Origin: JADKIH01 sp964595205
Lineage (GTDB): Bacteria > Bacteroidota > Bacteroidia > AKYH767-A > 2013-40CM-41-45
DNA length: 64,000 bases
Reading direction: 5' to 3'
Assembly: GCA_964595205.1 (NCBI GenBank)
Contig: CAZQOQ010000037.1
Location: 124,001 to 188,000, forward strand
In this document: positions 27,034 through 35,655 of the stretch, piece after piece
Layout: every line of letters starts with the position of its first letter
How positions within the stretch are numbered: position 1 is the first letter of the stretch
Program-made: the position numbers and the translations under genes
Notes under the pieces: model-generated
Seen by the model: the letters and a program-made list of their open reading frames with translations, nothing else
What the model was told of the DNA's origin: nothing
The model's database searches: none

Positions 27034-27900
27034 TTAATTTTTAATCTTCATGCTTATATCCATACTCTTGTATGAATGTGTGAGCGCCCCAACAGATAAA
27101 TAATCAACACCCGTTAAAGCATAGTCTCTCGCATTGCCAAGGACTATTCCACCGGAAGCTTCCGTCTCAAATCGTTTCCCTATCAGCTTCACTGCTTCCT
27201 TCAGCACCGGTATCTCAAAATTATCCAGCATGATCCTGTCTGCGATTCCTGTCTTTAATACTTCTTCCACTTCTTCCAGGTTGCGTGTCTCTATCTCAAT
27301 CTGCAGATTCATGCCGGAGTTCTTCAGATATTCTCCTGCTTTCATCAGCGCGTTCCCGATTCCTCCTGCCGCATCCACGTGATTATCTTTTATCAGTATC
27401 ATATCATATAATCCTATGCGATGATTATAACCTCCGCCGAGCCTGACTGCCAGCTTCTCAAAATACCTGAAATTCGGTGTGGTCTTTCTTGTGTCGAGTA
27501 TCTTCGTTTGTGTACCCTTTACCGCCTCCGTAAATTGCCGGGTCAGTGTCGCAATTCCACTCATCCGCTGCAGACAGTTTAATAACAGTCGCTCAGCTCT
27601 TAAAAGACTCCTGACGTTTCCCGTGATCATCATCAGATCATCACCTGCAGCAACCACGGCTCCGTCCGCCGACCTCATGTCAGTAACCAGTGAAGTATCC
27701 ACACAATTCAGGATGAGTCTTGCGATTTCGAGTCCTGCCACAATTCCTCCTTCCTTAACCCTTACTCTTGCAGTGCCGGTTTTATTTTTATCTATCGTTG
27801 ACATGGATGTATGGTCTCCGTTACCCGTATCTTCCTCCAGTGCCAGTTTTATAAATTCCAAAGGCGTTAGTCCATACATTATCTGTTCTGTCATAAGCAT
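27034..27900 (-). CDS. nadC: Nicotinate-nucleotide pyrophosphorylase (carboxylating)
   Basis: 288 residues. It turns quinolinate and PRPP into nicotinate mononucleotide in de novo NAD synthesis. The quinolinate/PRPP site is intact: LLNCLQRMSGIAT (about 105-117), DTRKTTP (about 136-142), RLGGGYNHRIGLYD, IKDNH, EIETRN, MLDNF and EASGGI. The start may be any of three methionines (residues 1, 3, 8); conservation begins at MYGLTPLEF. It is probably transcribed with the downstream yihY-family gene. nadA and nadB are not in the window. Confidence 0.96.
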   Translation of the reverse strand: MLMTEQIMYGLTPLEFIKLALEEDTGNGDHTSMSTIDKNKTGTARVRVKEGGIVAGLEIARLILNCVDTSLVTDMRSADGAVVAAGDDLMMITGNVRSLLRAERLLLNCLQRMSGIATLTRQFTEAVKGTQTKILDTRKTTPNFRYFEKLAVRLGGGYNHRIGLYDMILIKDNHVDAAGGIGNALMKAGEYLKNSGMNLQIEIETRNLEEVEEVLKTGIADRIMLDNFEIPVLKEAVKLIGKRFETEASGGIVLGNARDYALTGVDYLSVGALTHSYKSMDISMKIKN

Positions 27901-28024
27901 AAAAATACGCGTGAAATTAGGGAAAAGCGGTTAATGTGCCTGAAGAAAGATATTCAAGATATTCACATTCGTGGAACAATGGCAGCTGGCGAAAATAAAC
28001 AGAGGCGACTCCGTATTGTTTAAA

Positions 28025-28411
28025 TCATTCAACTTCAATCCGAAGTTCCTGGAGTGCCGCTTTGCCTTTAATGGTCTTGATATAAAAAGAGGTGCGATAC
28101 GTTTTACCGTTTGTAGTGAGCAGATTGCCTATTAAATACTGCGTCCCTTCCGGTGAAGAACCCTTATGCAGTACATTGAAAGCCTTCGGCGGGTTCTTAC
28201 TGAAAAAATCTTTGATGATAAACTCGGCCTGTGACTTACTGTATACGTTTTCCTTATCTATTATGGTGAGATCGATACTTGAACTGAAAAAAGTTGCCAG
28301 CTGACGTGCATCACCGCTGCGAATTGAATTTGCCACTTCTTCGTAGATATCCAGCGCAAAGAGTCTGCTGCTGAGTAAGAGACAAATCAGAATGCTATTT
28401 ATTTTTTTCAT
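28025..28411 (-). CDS. DUF4783 domain protein, probably periplasmic
   Basis: 128 residues. Signal peptide about 1-19 (MKKINSILICLLLSSRLFA). The rest forms a small SnoaL/NTF2-like fold: EVANSIRSGDARQLATFFSS, TIIDKENVYSKSQAEFIIKD, FFSKNPPKAFNVLHKG and a final ALQELRIEVE. This matches DUF4783, a Bacteroidota family often placed beside nadC, as here (124 bp upstream on the same strand). Function unknown. Confidence 0.85.
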   Translation of the reverse strand: MKKINSILICLLLSSRLFALDIYEEVANSIRSGDARQLATFFSSSIDLTIIDKENVYSKSQAEFIIKDFFSKNPPKAFNVLHKGSSPEGTQYLIGNLLTTNGKTYRTSFYIKTIKGKAALQELRIEVE

Positions 28412-28478
28412 CTTAAAAATTCGATTTTAGCGCCAAATATCCTGCCATCAGCGAAGGTAAGGGATTAATTCATAATAA

Positions 28479-28721
28479 TTCTTCCCTCAGGATGGCCCGG
28501 AACCGGCAGAAGTTCATCTTCTTAACTGGTTTTGGAAGAATAATACTAATGACAATCACCATGAATGGAAAGAAGTCGCTGCTTTAGGGACATTTTCTCA
28601 AATACAAGATAAGGTTTATTTAACTTCGGATCCTGATTGTTCCGAACAATTAGCAACATCAACTGTTAATTGTACAAAATGTATCAATCTGCCTGATAAA
28701 ATTGTCGCTATTTTCCGGATT
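28479..28721 (+). pseudogene. Possible gene remnant upstream of rlmH
   Basis: The frame is open for 81 codons from a TAA at 28476-28478 straight into the rlmH start, with no in-frame ATG, GTG or TTG before it. The translation is protein-like (PEPAEVHLLNWFWKN, HHEWKEVAALGTFSQIQDK, SDPDCSEQLATSTVNCTKC). It is most easily read as the tail of a decayed gene that has lost its start and 5' part. An rlmH N-terminal extension is unlikely because RlmH proteins begin at MKILVLMVGK. No family recognised. Confidence 0.35.
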
Positions 28722-29186
28722 ATGAAGATTCTTGTATTGATGGTTGGAAAAACTTCCGAAGCCTATCTGAAGGAGGGTACCGGCATATTTCTTAAGCGCC
28801 TCGAGAATTATATAAATGTCTCTACAGTCATCATTCCTTCGTCTGCATCGAACGACAAAAGGAAGGCTGTGGAGGAGGAGTGTAAAACTTTAAAATTAAA
28901 ACTTCTTCCGGCCGATTTTTTAGTGGTGCTCGACGAGGGAGGTAAGGAATTTACCTCGCGGCAACTATCGGAACTCTTTTCGAAATGGATGGTGAGGGGT
29001 GTCGGTCGGGTCGTTTTTGTGATTGGCGGCGCCTACGGGCTTTCAAAGGAATTCAAGGAGAGGGCCGACCTGCTGTTAGCTGTGTCGAAGTTTACATTTA
29101 CACATCAAATGGTACGACTGATATTGTTTGAACAAATTTACCGGGCAATGACCATTTTAAAAAATGAAAACTATCATCACGACTGA
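28722..29186 (+). CDS. rlmH: 23S rRNA pseudouridine-1915 N3-methyltransferase
   Basis: 154 residues, the normal length. SPOUT-class trefoil-knot enzyme: MKILVLMVGKTSEAYLKEG at the start, VVFVIGGAYGLSKE (about 98-111) and the C-terminal LILFEQIYRAMTILKNENYH are family hallmarks. It methylates pseudouridine 1915 in helix 69 of 23S rRNA using SAM. The TGA stop is 53 bp before the next gene, and a possible promoter lies between. Confidence 0.96.
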   Translation: MKILVLMVGKTSEAYLKEGTGIFLKRLENYINVSTVIIPSSASNDKRKAVEEECKTLKLKLLPADFLVVLDEGGKEFTSRQLSELFSKWMVRGVGRVVFVIGGAYGLSKEFKERADLLLAVSKFTFTHQMVRLILFEQIYRAMTILKNENYHHD

Positions 29187-29209
29187 AGTTTATGATTGCA
29201 ATACTTTAT

Positions 29210-29217
29210 TAAATTTG
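29210..29217 (+). promoter_or_regulatory. Candidate -7 box for the membrane protein at 29240
   Basis: TAAATTTG matches TAnnTTTG and lies 22 bp before the ATG. The -33 element is not clear. Confidence 0.35.
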
Positions 29218-29239
29218 TGACAACCAGCAAAAGTCTCGC

Positions 29240-30592
29240 ATGATTGATTATCTCTCGATTGTAGATTTTATTGTCCCGCCCATCTTAATCATCATTATTT
29301 TCATCGTATCCAAGAGCCGGCAATTAAAATATATCGAAGCGAATCCCAGCTACCGGTTTTACATGTGGGGGATTTGGATGAAGGTGCTTGGCGGCATAGC
29401 CGTTTGCATGATCTACCTTTTTTATTATGGCTTTGGCGATACCATGAACTATTACAACGATTGCGTGGTTATGGTGAATCTTTTTTTCAAGTCGCCCGGC
29501 TCTTTGCTGAAAATCCTTCTTGAGACAAGCCCGGAAGTCTGGTACGAATTCGACGATTCAACAGGCTATATGACTTACCTTGGCGACCACCACGCTGTAG
29601 TCGTTGACAAGCTGTGCTGGTTTCTCTGCCTGATCACCTTCAAGAGCTTTATCGGCATGACGATTCTTCTCGCATGGATTTCCTATTTTGCCATCTGGAG
29701 GCTCTACCAGGTATTTATCCGTGAATTCCCCAACCTTGCCACCGAATTTGCCATTGCCTTGTTATTCATACCTTCTGTCTTCTTCTGGGGCTCGGGATTA
29801 TTAAAGGACACCATAACATTTGCAGCTGTATGTTTGTTTGCATCATCCTTCAGTATCATCCTCACAAGGAAAAAAGACATCATCCTGAATACTGTTTTGA
29901 TCATTATCAGTTCACTGCTCCTCATAAAGATCAAGCCTTATATTTTCTTCGCTTTACTTCCCGGCAGCATCCTCTGGTATGGCGGTATACAGATCTTCCG
30001 GGTAAACAACCACCTGGTTAAGTCGCTCACCACACCGTTCCTGATTACGATTTCGCTGCTCTCCGGCTATGTTATGCTTAACCTGATGAGCGGATTTCTC
30101 GGGGAATATTCGCTGGAAAACGTATTGGATAAAGCGGTACTCACACAGAACGATTTGAAGAGTGAATATTACCAGGGCTCGTCATTCGATATCGGCAGTT
30201 TTGAACCTACTGTTACGGGTATCCTTACGAAGATGCCTGCGGCCATCAATGCGGCGCTCTTCCGGCCATACATTTGGGAGACTTATAATTTTACCATGCT
30301 TATGTCGGGTATAGAAAATCTGATCATGCTGGTCTTTACCATTTACCTCACCATCAAGCTCAAAGTATATAATCTCTTCCGGCTGATGTTCAGACACAGG
30401 ATCTTGTTTTTTACGGTATACTTCAGCATCTTCTTTTCATTTTCGGTGGGACTTACAACCTCAAATTTCGGAAGCCTTGTTCGGTATAAAATTCCTGCCA
30501 TTCCATTTTTCCTGATCAGCCTGATCATTATTTCTTCCACTTACAGGGAATTGCAGAAAGAAGATAAAGCACGGCTGGCTGAAGGAAGTTGA
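29240..30592 (+). CDS. Polytopic membrane protein, possible polysaccharide polymerase
   Basis: 450 residues with about ten hydrophobic helices. A large loop with GDTMNYYNDC, the segment WGSGLLKDTITFAAVCLFASS and a second loop near residues 285-330 (VLTQNDLKSEYYQGSSFDIG) stand out. The architecture, many helices with one long external loop and a KD pair inside a helix start, is reminiscent of Wzy/EpsG-type polymerases and other GT-C-like proteins, but I do not recognise a named family. The position next to glycan loci makes such a role plausible and no more than that. Confidence 0.55.
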   Translation: MIDYLSIVDFIVPPILIIIIFIVSKSRQLKYIEANPSYRFYMWGIWMKVLGGIAVCMIYLFYYGFGDTMNYYNDCVVMVNLFFKSPGSLLKILLETSPEVWYEFDDSTGYMTYLGDHHAVVVDKLCWFLCLITFKSFIGMTILLAWISYFAIWRLYQVFIREFPNLATEFAIALLFIPSVFFWGSGLLKDTITFAAVCLFASSFSIILTRKKDIILNTVLIIISSLLLIKIKPYIFFALLPGSILWYGGIQIFRVNNHLVKSLTTPFLITISLLSGYVMLNLMSGFLGEYSLENVLDKAVLTQNDLKSEYYQGSSFDIGSFEPTVTGILTKMPAAINAALFRPYIWETYNFTMLMSGIENLIMLVFTIYLTIKLKVYNLFRLMFRHRILFFTVYFSIFFSFSVGLTTSNFGSLVRYKIPAIPFFLISLIIISSTYRELQKEDKARLAEGS

Positions 30593-31016
30593 TTTTTTTA
30601 TATTGGATTGGATTCCCTGAGACTAAGAGGGTGCGACGATTATCACTTCGTGCCCTAGAGTAAAGCATGCATTTACGCATAGGAAAACTATTGAATTCTA
30701 ATTCATCTCCAGGTACATTATAAGAGATCAGGATTTTTTGCAGTTTCTGTTTTTTGGACTTTTTAGAATATTACTATAAATTACTTTTAGGGGAATCAGA
30801 AATGCTTATAATTCTTTTCGATCTATAAAATGTGACACGCATTAAATTTACAAAAATGTAATATTTATATTAAAATTCATCCGTTCATCAAAGAAATCCT
30901 GCCGTTGGTGTAATTGTTCAAAACTATATTAGGATTTAATTTGATTTTTGTTTTTCCTTTGATGTAATAAATTATTTCTTTAAAAATAGTTTCATTCAGT
31001 TTTTAACCATCAGTCC
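30593..31016. other. Intergenic region with an imperfect hairpin
   Basis: 424 bp without a credible gene. AGGGTGCGA (30628-30636) can pair with TCGTGCCCT (30648-30656), including two G-T wobbles, around an 11-nt loop, but no T-tract follows. The right half is very AT-rich. Confidence 0.35.
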
Positions 31017-31489
31017 ATGAAAAAAATCTTTTTACTCCTCCTGATTTATTTTTTACACTTAACACTAATGCTCAGGAACGGATGCCCAGTGTTTACATAA
31101 ATGTGCAGGATTTCACGAATCATGTATACTGTCATAACGGAATGGGATATTTGCACCCGATAATTACAGACGGACTACCTCCCTTCGAATATACGTGGTA
31201 CGATGAAAACTGGAACATCCTTTCACATTCTTTAAACCTGGATTCCGTATCTGCCGGCTGGTACTATTTTGAAGTGCGTAAGGATACCATGCCGGAAGGT
31301 ACGGGAGCCGTTTGGGATGGTATTATGTACAATCCGGATACCATTGACATAACATTTCATCCGAGCGACGTTGGCGGAGGATTTAATGTAGCTGTAGATG
31401 GCAACAATGGAAGCATATCTAAAGGTGTTTATTTCTTAAAAACAAAAATTAGAAATGAATATTGTTTGCAAAAAATAATAATAAATTAA
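31017..31489 (+). pseudogene. Frameshifted, internally shortened T9SS-tail protein
   Basis: An ATG at 31017 starts a signal peptide, MKKIFLLLLIYF, and the other frame continues it as TLNTNAQERMPSVYINVQDF. The switch falls at a run of six Ts (31049-31054); one extra T would restore a single frame of about 158 codons. The mature part begins with an SprB-like GLPPFEYTWYDENW unit and ends SKGVYFLKTKIRN...KIIIN, the last strands of a type A T9SS tail. The rest of a normal 75-residue tail is missing, so a deletion is likely too. A sequencing error in the T-run is the main alternative for the frameshift. Confidence 0.65.
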
Positions 31490-31492
31490 AAT

Positions 31493-33121
31493 ATGAAAAA
31501 AATATTTATATTATCAATAATTAATTTGATATACATTAATAGCATTGCACAGGATTGGAAATGGGCATATAATATCGGTAGCAATTTGGCAGAAGGATGT
31601 AATATTAAATCTGATAAATATGACAATTTATATTTATACGGAGGATTTCGGGGAAGTAAATTAATTTTCAAATCCGATACTTTAAATATTGGAAATGGGA
31701 ATTATTTCCTGGCAAAACTCGATAATTTAGGTAATAAAATATGGTTTACACAATTGTATGATTCTTCACCAAATACTTGTTTTCAAATCCATTTTTCATA
31801 CATTGATGATTATTCCAGTTCAATATATCTAGCAGGTACATTTTGTAATACAATAAATATTTCTGGACATGTATTTAATAATAACCATGAAACTGGATTT
31901 TTAGCAAGGTTTGATTTGGACGGAAATTGCTATTGGGCAAAATCGATCAAATGTAGTCGAATGGTCGAAATTAACTGCAGCACCGATGATGGAAATGGTA
32001 ATTTATTTATTAGTGGATACGTGCAGGATTCGGCAAATTTTGATTCATACCGTATTGGCGGAGGGAGCTTTATCGCAAAATATGATACGACTGGAATTTG
32101 TACCTGGGTAAAAAACATTTGCACTGCCGATGTGTATCCTTTTTTACCATATATAAGCGTCTTAGCAATTAAGTATAAAAATAATTCTTTGTATATTTCA
32201 GCTAGCGAATATAACGATACCATTATAATAGATACATTGTTATTCATTCACCCCAATAAGGGGGGAAACATTATTGGTAAATATGATATCAATGGCAATC
32301 GGATTTGGCTCAAGGAGCAGGTAGGTGTTTATACTGAGCCAAGTTTTGATGGTATTGACGTTGACCAGGAAGAAAACATTTATACATCTGGATACTTCAG
32401 AGATACCATTTCTGTCGAGGGTACCAGTTATTTTACACGTCCTGGAGGCCAGGAATATTTTTTATCAAAGTATGATTCTGCCGGTAGGAATGTTTGGTTT
32501 AAGCAAGGTTATGGAAATAAAAGTATTGCACAGGACTTAAAGTGTGATGCAGATGGTAATTTTTACGTAACGGGATATTTTACCGATACTACTCAATTTG
32601 GGAATCAGGAATTAATTGCCGGATCACCCAGCGATATGTTTCTGGCGAGATTTGATAAAAATGCTGAATTAATAGGAATAAAAAGAATTTTTGATGCAAA
32701 GGGATACAACATGGCAGTCGACAATCAGTTAAATGCTACAGTTATTTCGAGTTTTAATGATTCAGTATTAATTGACGGACAATATATCTACAGTTATGGG
32801 GATTATGACATTTTAATAACTCAAAGTGATAAAATAACAGGAATATCAGAAACCTCGGAAAGAATAGATTACACACTAAAAATATTTCAAAACCCAAACA
32901 ATGGAAAATTTAATATACAAATTCCGGATGAAATTATAAACAATGATAATGTTGAATTATTTATTTACAATTCAAATGGAATTCTTGTTCAAAGTATGCC
33001 GATAATAATTAATAGGGAAGTTATACCTGTAAACATACAGGCACAGGCAAAAGGAACATATGTTGTAAAGCTAAGGAGTAAAAATAAGAGTTATACCGGG
33101 AAGCTTATTTTTGTAAATTAA
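31493..33121 (+). CDS. Secreted SBBP-like beta-propeller protein with T9SS tail
   Basis: 542 residues. Signal peptide about 1-19 (ending INSIAQ). Repeats of about 50 residues follow with the pattern YLYGGF/ISGYV/TSGYF...FLAKLDNLGNKIWF, FLARFDLDGNCYWA, FIAKYDTTGICTWV, FLSKYDSAGRNVWF, as in SBBP/beta-propeller repeat proteins. The C terminus (about 465-542), with KIFQNPNNGKFNIQIP, is a type A T9SS sorting domain. It starts 3 bp after the frameshifted gene. The DNA is clearly AT-richer than the surrounding housekeeping genes. Confidence 0.8.
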   Translation: MKKIFILSIINLIYINSIAQDWKWAYNIGSNLAEGCNIKSDKYDNLYLYGGFRGSKLIFKSDTLNIGNGNYFLAKLDNLGNKIWFTQLYDSSPNTCFQIHFSYIDDYSSSIYLAGTFCNTINISGHVFNNNHETGFLARFDLDGNCYWAKSIKCSRMVEINCSTDDGNGNLFISGYVQDSANFDSYRIGGGSFIAKYDTTGICTWVKNICTADVYPFLPYISVLAIKYKNNSLYISASEYNDTIIIDTLLFIHPNKGGNIIGKYDINGNRIWLKEQVGVYTEPSFDGIDVDQEENIYTSGYFRDTISVEGTSYFTRPGGQEYFLSKYDSAGRNVWFKQGYGNKSIAQDLKCDADGNFYVTGYFTDTTQFGNQELIAGSPSDMFLARFDKNAELIGIKRIFDAKGYNMAVDNQLNATVISSFNDSVLIDGQYIYSYGDYDILITQSDKITGISETSERIDYTLKIFQNPNNGKFNIQIPDEIINNDNVELFIYNSNGILVQSMPIIINREVIPVNIQAQAKGTYVVKLRSKNKSYTGKLIFVN

Positions 33122-33379
33122 ATATTTTGCTTCCGGTACTTGCTATTTGAGTACTCGTTCTCTTGTTGTGTGCCGGTGTTTAGCTTGATAATTATTGCTT
33201 CATATTGGATGAAAAAATATTGATTTTATCCATTCAAATTGTAATATGTCAATCGTTAATTGAGATTAAAAATTGTAAAAAAATCCGGAACCTGCTTATA
33301 AATCCTGCCAGGGGATTTTATCTTTTGAAAAACGGGTGGGCTCGAAACGACTTATCAAAGCCTGCAAGCGTGCGCATGA
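33122..33379. other. AT-rich intergenic sequence
   Basis: With the RHS remnant that follows, this forms a gap of about 400 bp between a T9SS cargo gene and a glycosyltransferase operon. I see no convincing gene, terminator or repeat here. Short open frames are present but their translations are not protein-like. Confidence 0.3.
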
Positions 33380-33525
33380 GTTTGGTTCAATAAAGTGTAT
33401 GAAATAAATGAAGGGGGTAATCATTTGTACAGGACTTATGGGCCCGACCAACAACGAATAAAAACTGAATTGAAAGATGGTGCAGGAGCCTTGATTTATA
33501 AAAAATATTTTCAAAACTTTCAGTT
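33380..33525 (+). pseudogene. Remnant of an RHS/YD-repeat protein
   Basis: After a TGA at 33377-33379 one frame reads WFNKVYEINEGGNHLYRTY, then GPDQQRIKTELKDGAGALIY and KKYF. This is the FNKV...E.G...YGPD.QR.KT.L.....KYY pattern of RHS/YD repeats in Bacteroidota. No start codon, secretion signal or further repeats remain, and the piece ends against the glycosyltransferase stop at 33530. It looks like the fossil of a large polymorphic-toxin or wall-associated RHS gene. Confidence 0.5.
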
Positions 33526-33529
33526 AAGT

Positions 33530-34753
33530 TCAATCGCCATAAATTTTTCCATAAATCTCATCCGCTATCGAAAAGCTCCTGTATTGTTTTGCCAGCAACT
33601 GAATGCGTTTTGATAATGTTTCCGGCGGCTCCTGCAGAAGCTCGTTGATTTTTTTCACGGCCGCGAGGTAACTTCCGGGAGTGAGCTCATCAATGATTGC
33701 GCCGGCATTATTCTTTGTAATTATTCCCGAATCGTCAGAAATATCTTTCGTAATTACTAGCGGTAGCCCCAGCGCCCAGTACTCGCCATCCTTAATTGGT
33801 GTGCAATATCGTTTTGTAGGAATCGGGTTAACTGGCGTGATGCCAAAATCACCAACACCGAGATAGTTTTCAATTTCATTATGCCCGACAAACCGAACGA
33901 TCATTTTGCCAGGATCGAAATTGCTTTTAGCTGCCCATTCATTCAATTCTGTTTTATCATAGGAGGTGAGAAGTAAAACCCTGAACCGCTCTCCCCAGAA
34001 TTTTTCGGCTTCATGAAAAAAATCGAACACCTCCTGTGTAAGATATATGCCGCCAAATTTTCCTGCATAAACACAAACGATTTTATTCTCTAAGCCGAAT
34101 TCACGGATGATCGCCTGGTTTTTTTTCTTTGCAAGACTGAATTTCTCTGTGTCGACACATGCTGGCTTTACATAAAAATTTTTCAGATCCACATCGTATT
34201 TTCTACTTGCATATTCATGCATGCCTTCTGTGCAGCTGATGATAATTTTCGCATGACGGCTTAGTTTTTTTTCCAGGAAGAACAGGAGCCTGAATTTGAA
34301 TGTTTCGCGTTTCCATGTCTTATTTTCAACCATTGCCTCCGCATGCGGCTCATAGCTGTCGATGATCAGCGGCTTTCCCGTTGCCAGGCTCAATACGTAG
34401 CCTAATGAACCTGCAGTTGTGCACCAGGCATGAATGAATTTTACCCTGCTGATAAAAATGAGGAAGAAAAGATGAACGAACGATCCAAACCATTTGATCA
34501 TGCTGATGATTCCGAAGGGCGAATAACTATAATCGATGAGAAAAATTCCTTTCTTCTTCAGATCTTCTTTCACTTTCTTTCTTTCAGTTGCCTCCATCTT
34601 CCTGTTCTCCTGCTCAAACGTAACGAGGTATATCCTGCTTCCTGCCGGCAGCTTACCGGAAATAATGAAGACATAGGGTAGGGTATAGGCCTGCACCAAT
34701 GGATCCTTGAAGCTCCATTGTGTTAAAACGAGTATGTTTTTTCCGTGACTCAT
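33530..34753 (-). CDS. Glycosyltransferase, GT4-like (GT-B fold)
   Basis: 407 residues. N-terminal Rossmann half with VLTQWSFKDPLVQAYTLPYV and IHAWCTTAGSLGYVLSLATG; C-terminal half with VCVYAGKFGGIYLTQEVF, RFVGHNEIENYLGVGDFGI and DGEYWALGLPLVI, the position of the nucleotide-sugar binding E...E region. It is the last gene of a minus-strand run of sugar-transfer genes and overlaps the one before it by 4 bp. Donor and linkage are unknown. Confidence 0.8.
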   Translation of the reverse strand: MSHGKNILVLTQWSFKDPLVQAYTLPYVFIISGKLPAGSRIYLVTFEQENRKMEATERKKVKEDLKKKGIFLIDYSYSPFGIISMIKWFGSFVHLFFLIFISRVKFIHAWCTTAGSLGYVLSLATGKPLIIDSYEPHAEAMVENKTWKRETFKFRLLFFLEKKLSRHAKIIISCTEGMHEYASRKYDVDLKNFYVKPACVDTEKFSLAKKKNQAIIREFGLENKIVCVYAGKFGGIYLTQEVFDFFHEAEKFWGERFRVLLLTSYDKTELNEWAAKSNFDPGKMIVRFVGHNEIENYLGVGDFGITPVNPIPTKRYCTPIKDGEYWALGLPLVITKDISDDSGIITKNNAGAIIDELTPGSYLAAVKKINELLQEPPETLSKRIQLLAKQYRSFSIADEIYGKIYGD

Positions 34754-35655
34754 TTTAATTTACTGATCAGCTTTCTGCCAACGATGGATTTAAAAAAGAG
34801 ACTGATGTATTTTAACCGAGGACCACCATGAATGATTGCATCACGGGAATAGGCCATGCTGTCTTTTTTTCTGCCTTCAAGATAAGCATGGATGCCGCAG
34901 AAATAACTGACGTGGGCGAGTAATTTGTTTTTTTCCTCTCCCGTGAGTTTAATTCTTTCAAGTATCCAGTTGCAGGCAAGTTTCGTCCGGGCTATGATCA
35001 CATCGTTATTTGAACGCATGGAACGCATACTGTGATCAAACATGCTTACAGTTACCTGGTCAACAATGAACAACTTGTTTTTTTGGAGGTTCTCCAGCAT
35101 AAATAACCAGTCTTCCTTGATCGAATATTTCCTGTCTTCTTCAAACAAAGCGAGTGAATCATTGTTTTTCCTGACGCAGACGTTGCATGCCAGCGGATTT
35201 CCGTTCAGGAAGAGGCGGTAATCATAATAGCCTTGTTTCAACCGGCTCATATCTGATGAATGCCTCTTTCCCTGTTCATCAACAAAATCAAATTTTGTTG
35301 CGATAAAGGCAGGTTTGTTTTCTTTAATTATGTTATCGTACAATACCTGCAGATGATTTTCATGCATCTGGTCGTCCGAGTCAAAAAAGATCACATACTC
35401 TCCCGAAGAATTTCGGAAGCCGTTATTTCTCGCAGCTCCACGCTCCTTATTCTCCTGACGTATCAGTCTGGTATTAGCGTTTTTCGTTATGATATCCTTT
35501 AATACCGAAGATAAATCCTCCGTACTCCCGTCATCAACAATAACGATTTCAAAGTTTTTGAAAGCCTGTTTTAAAATCGTGGAAAGCGTCGCAACCAGTA
35601 TGGCAGAACGGTTATACACCGGAATCACAATGGAAAAAAAGGGATGCCCCGTCAT
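34750..35655 (-). CDS. Glycosyltransferase, family 2
   Basis: 301 residues. FSIVIPVYNRSAILVATLST (7-26), EIVIVDDGSTEDLS, RGAARNNG and the metal site IFFDSDDQM (about 89-97) are classic GT2/GT-A features. It overlaps both the preceding and the following gene by 4 bp, showing translational coupling in the polysaccharide operon. Specificity cannot be inferred. Confidence 0.9.
   Translation of the reverse strand: MTGHPFFSIVIPVYNRSAILVATLSTILKQAFKNFEIVIVDDGSTEDLSSVLKDIITKNANTRLIRQENKERGAARNNGFRNSSGEYVIFFDSDDQMHENHLQVLYDNIIKENKPAFIATKFDFVDEQGKRHSSDMSRLKQGYYDYRLFLNGNPLACNVCVRKNNDSLALFEEDRKYSIKEDWLFMLENLQKNKLFIVDQVTVSMFDHSMRSMRSNNDVIIARTKLACNWILERIKLTGEEKNKLLAHVSYFCGIHAYLEGRKKDSMAYSRDAIIHGGPRLKYISLFFKSIVGRKLISKLK

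Noticed and set aside
30628..30656. Hairpin AGGGTGCGA/TCGTGCCCT as a terminator
   Set aside because: Two wobble pairs, an 11-nt loop and no T-tract on either side make termination unlikely.
33205..33393. 62-codon open frame before the RHS remnant
   Set aside because: Its translation is not protein-like, matches no family and has no promoter or start signal; it overlaps the remnant in another frame.
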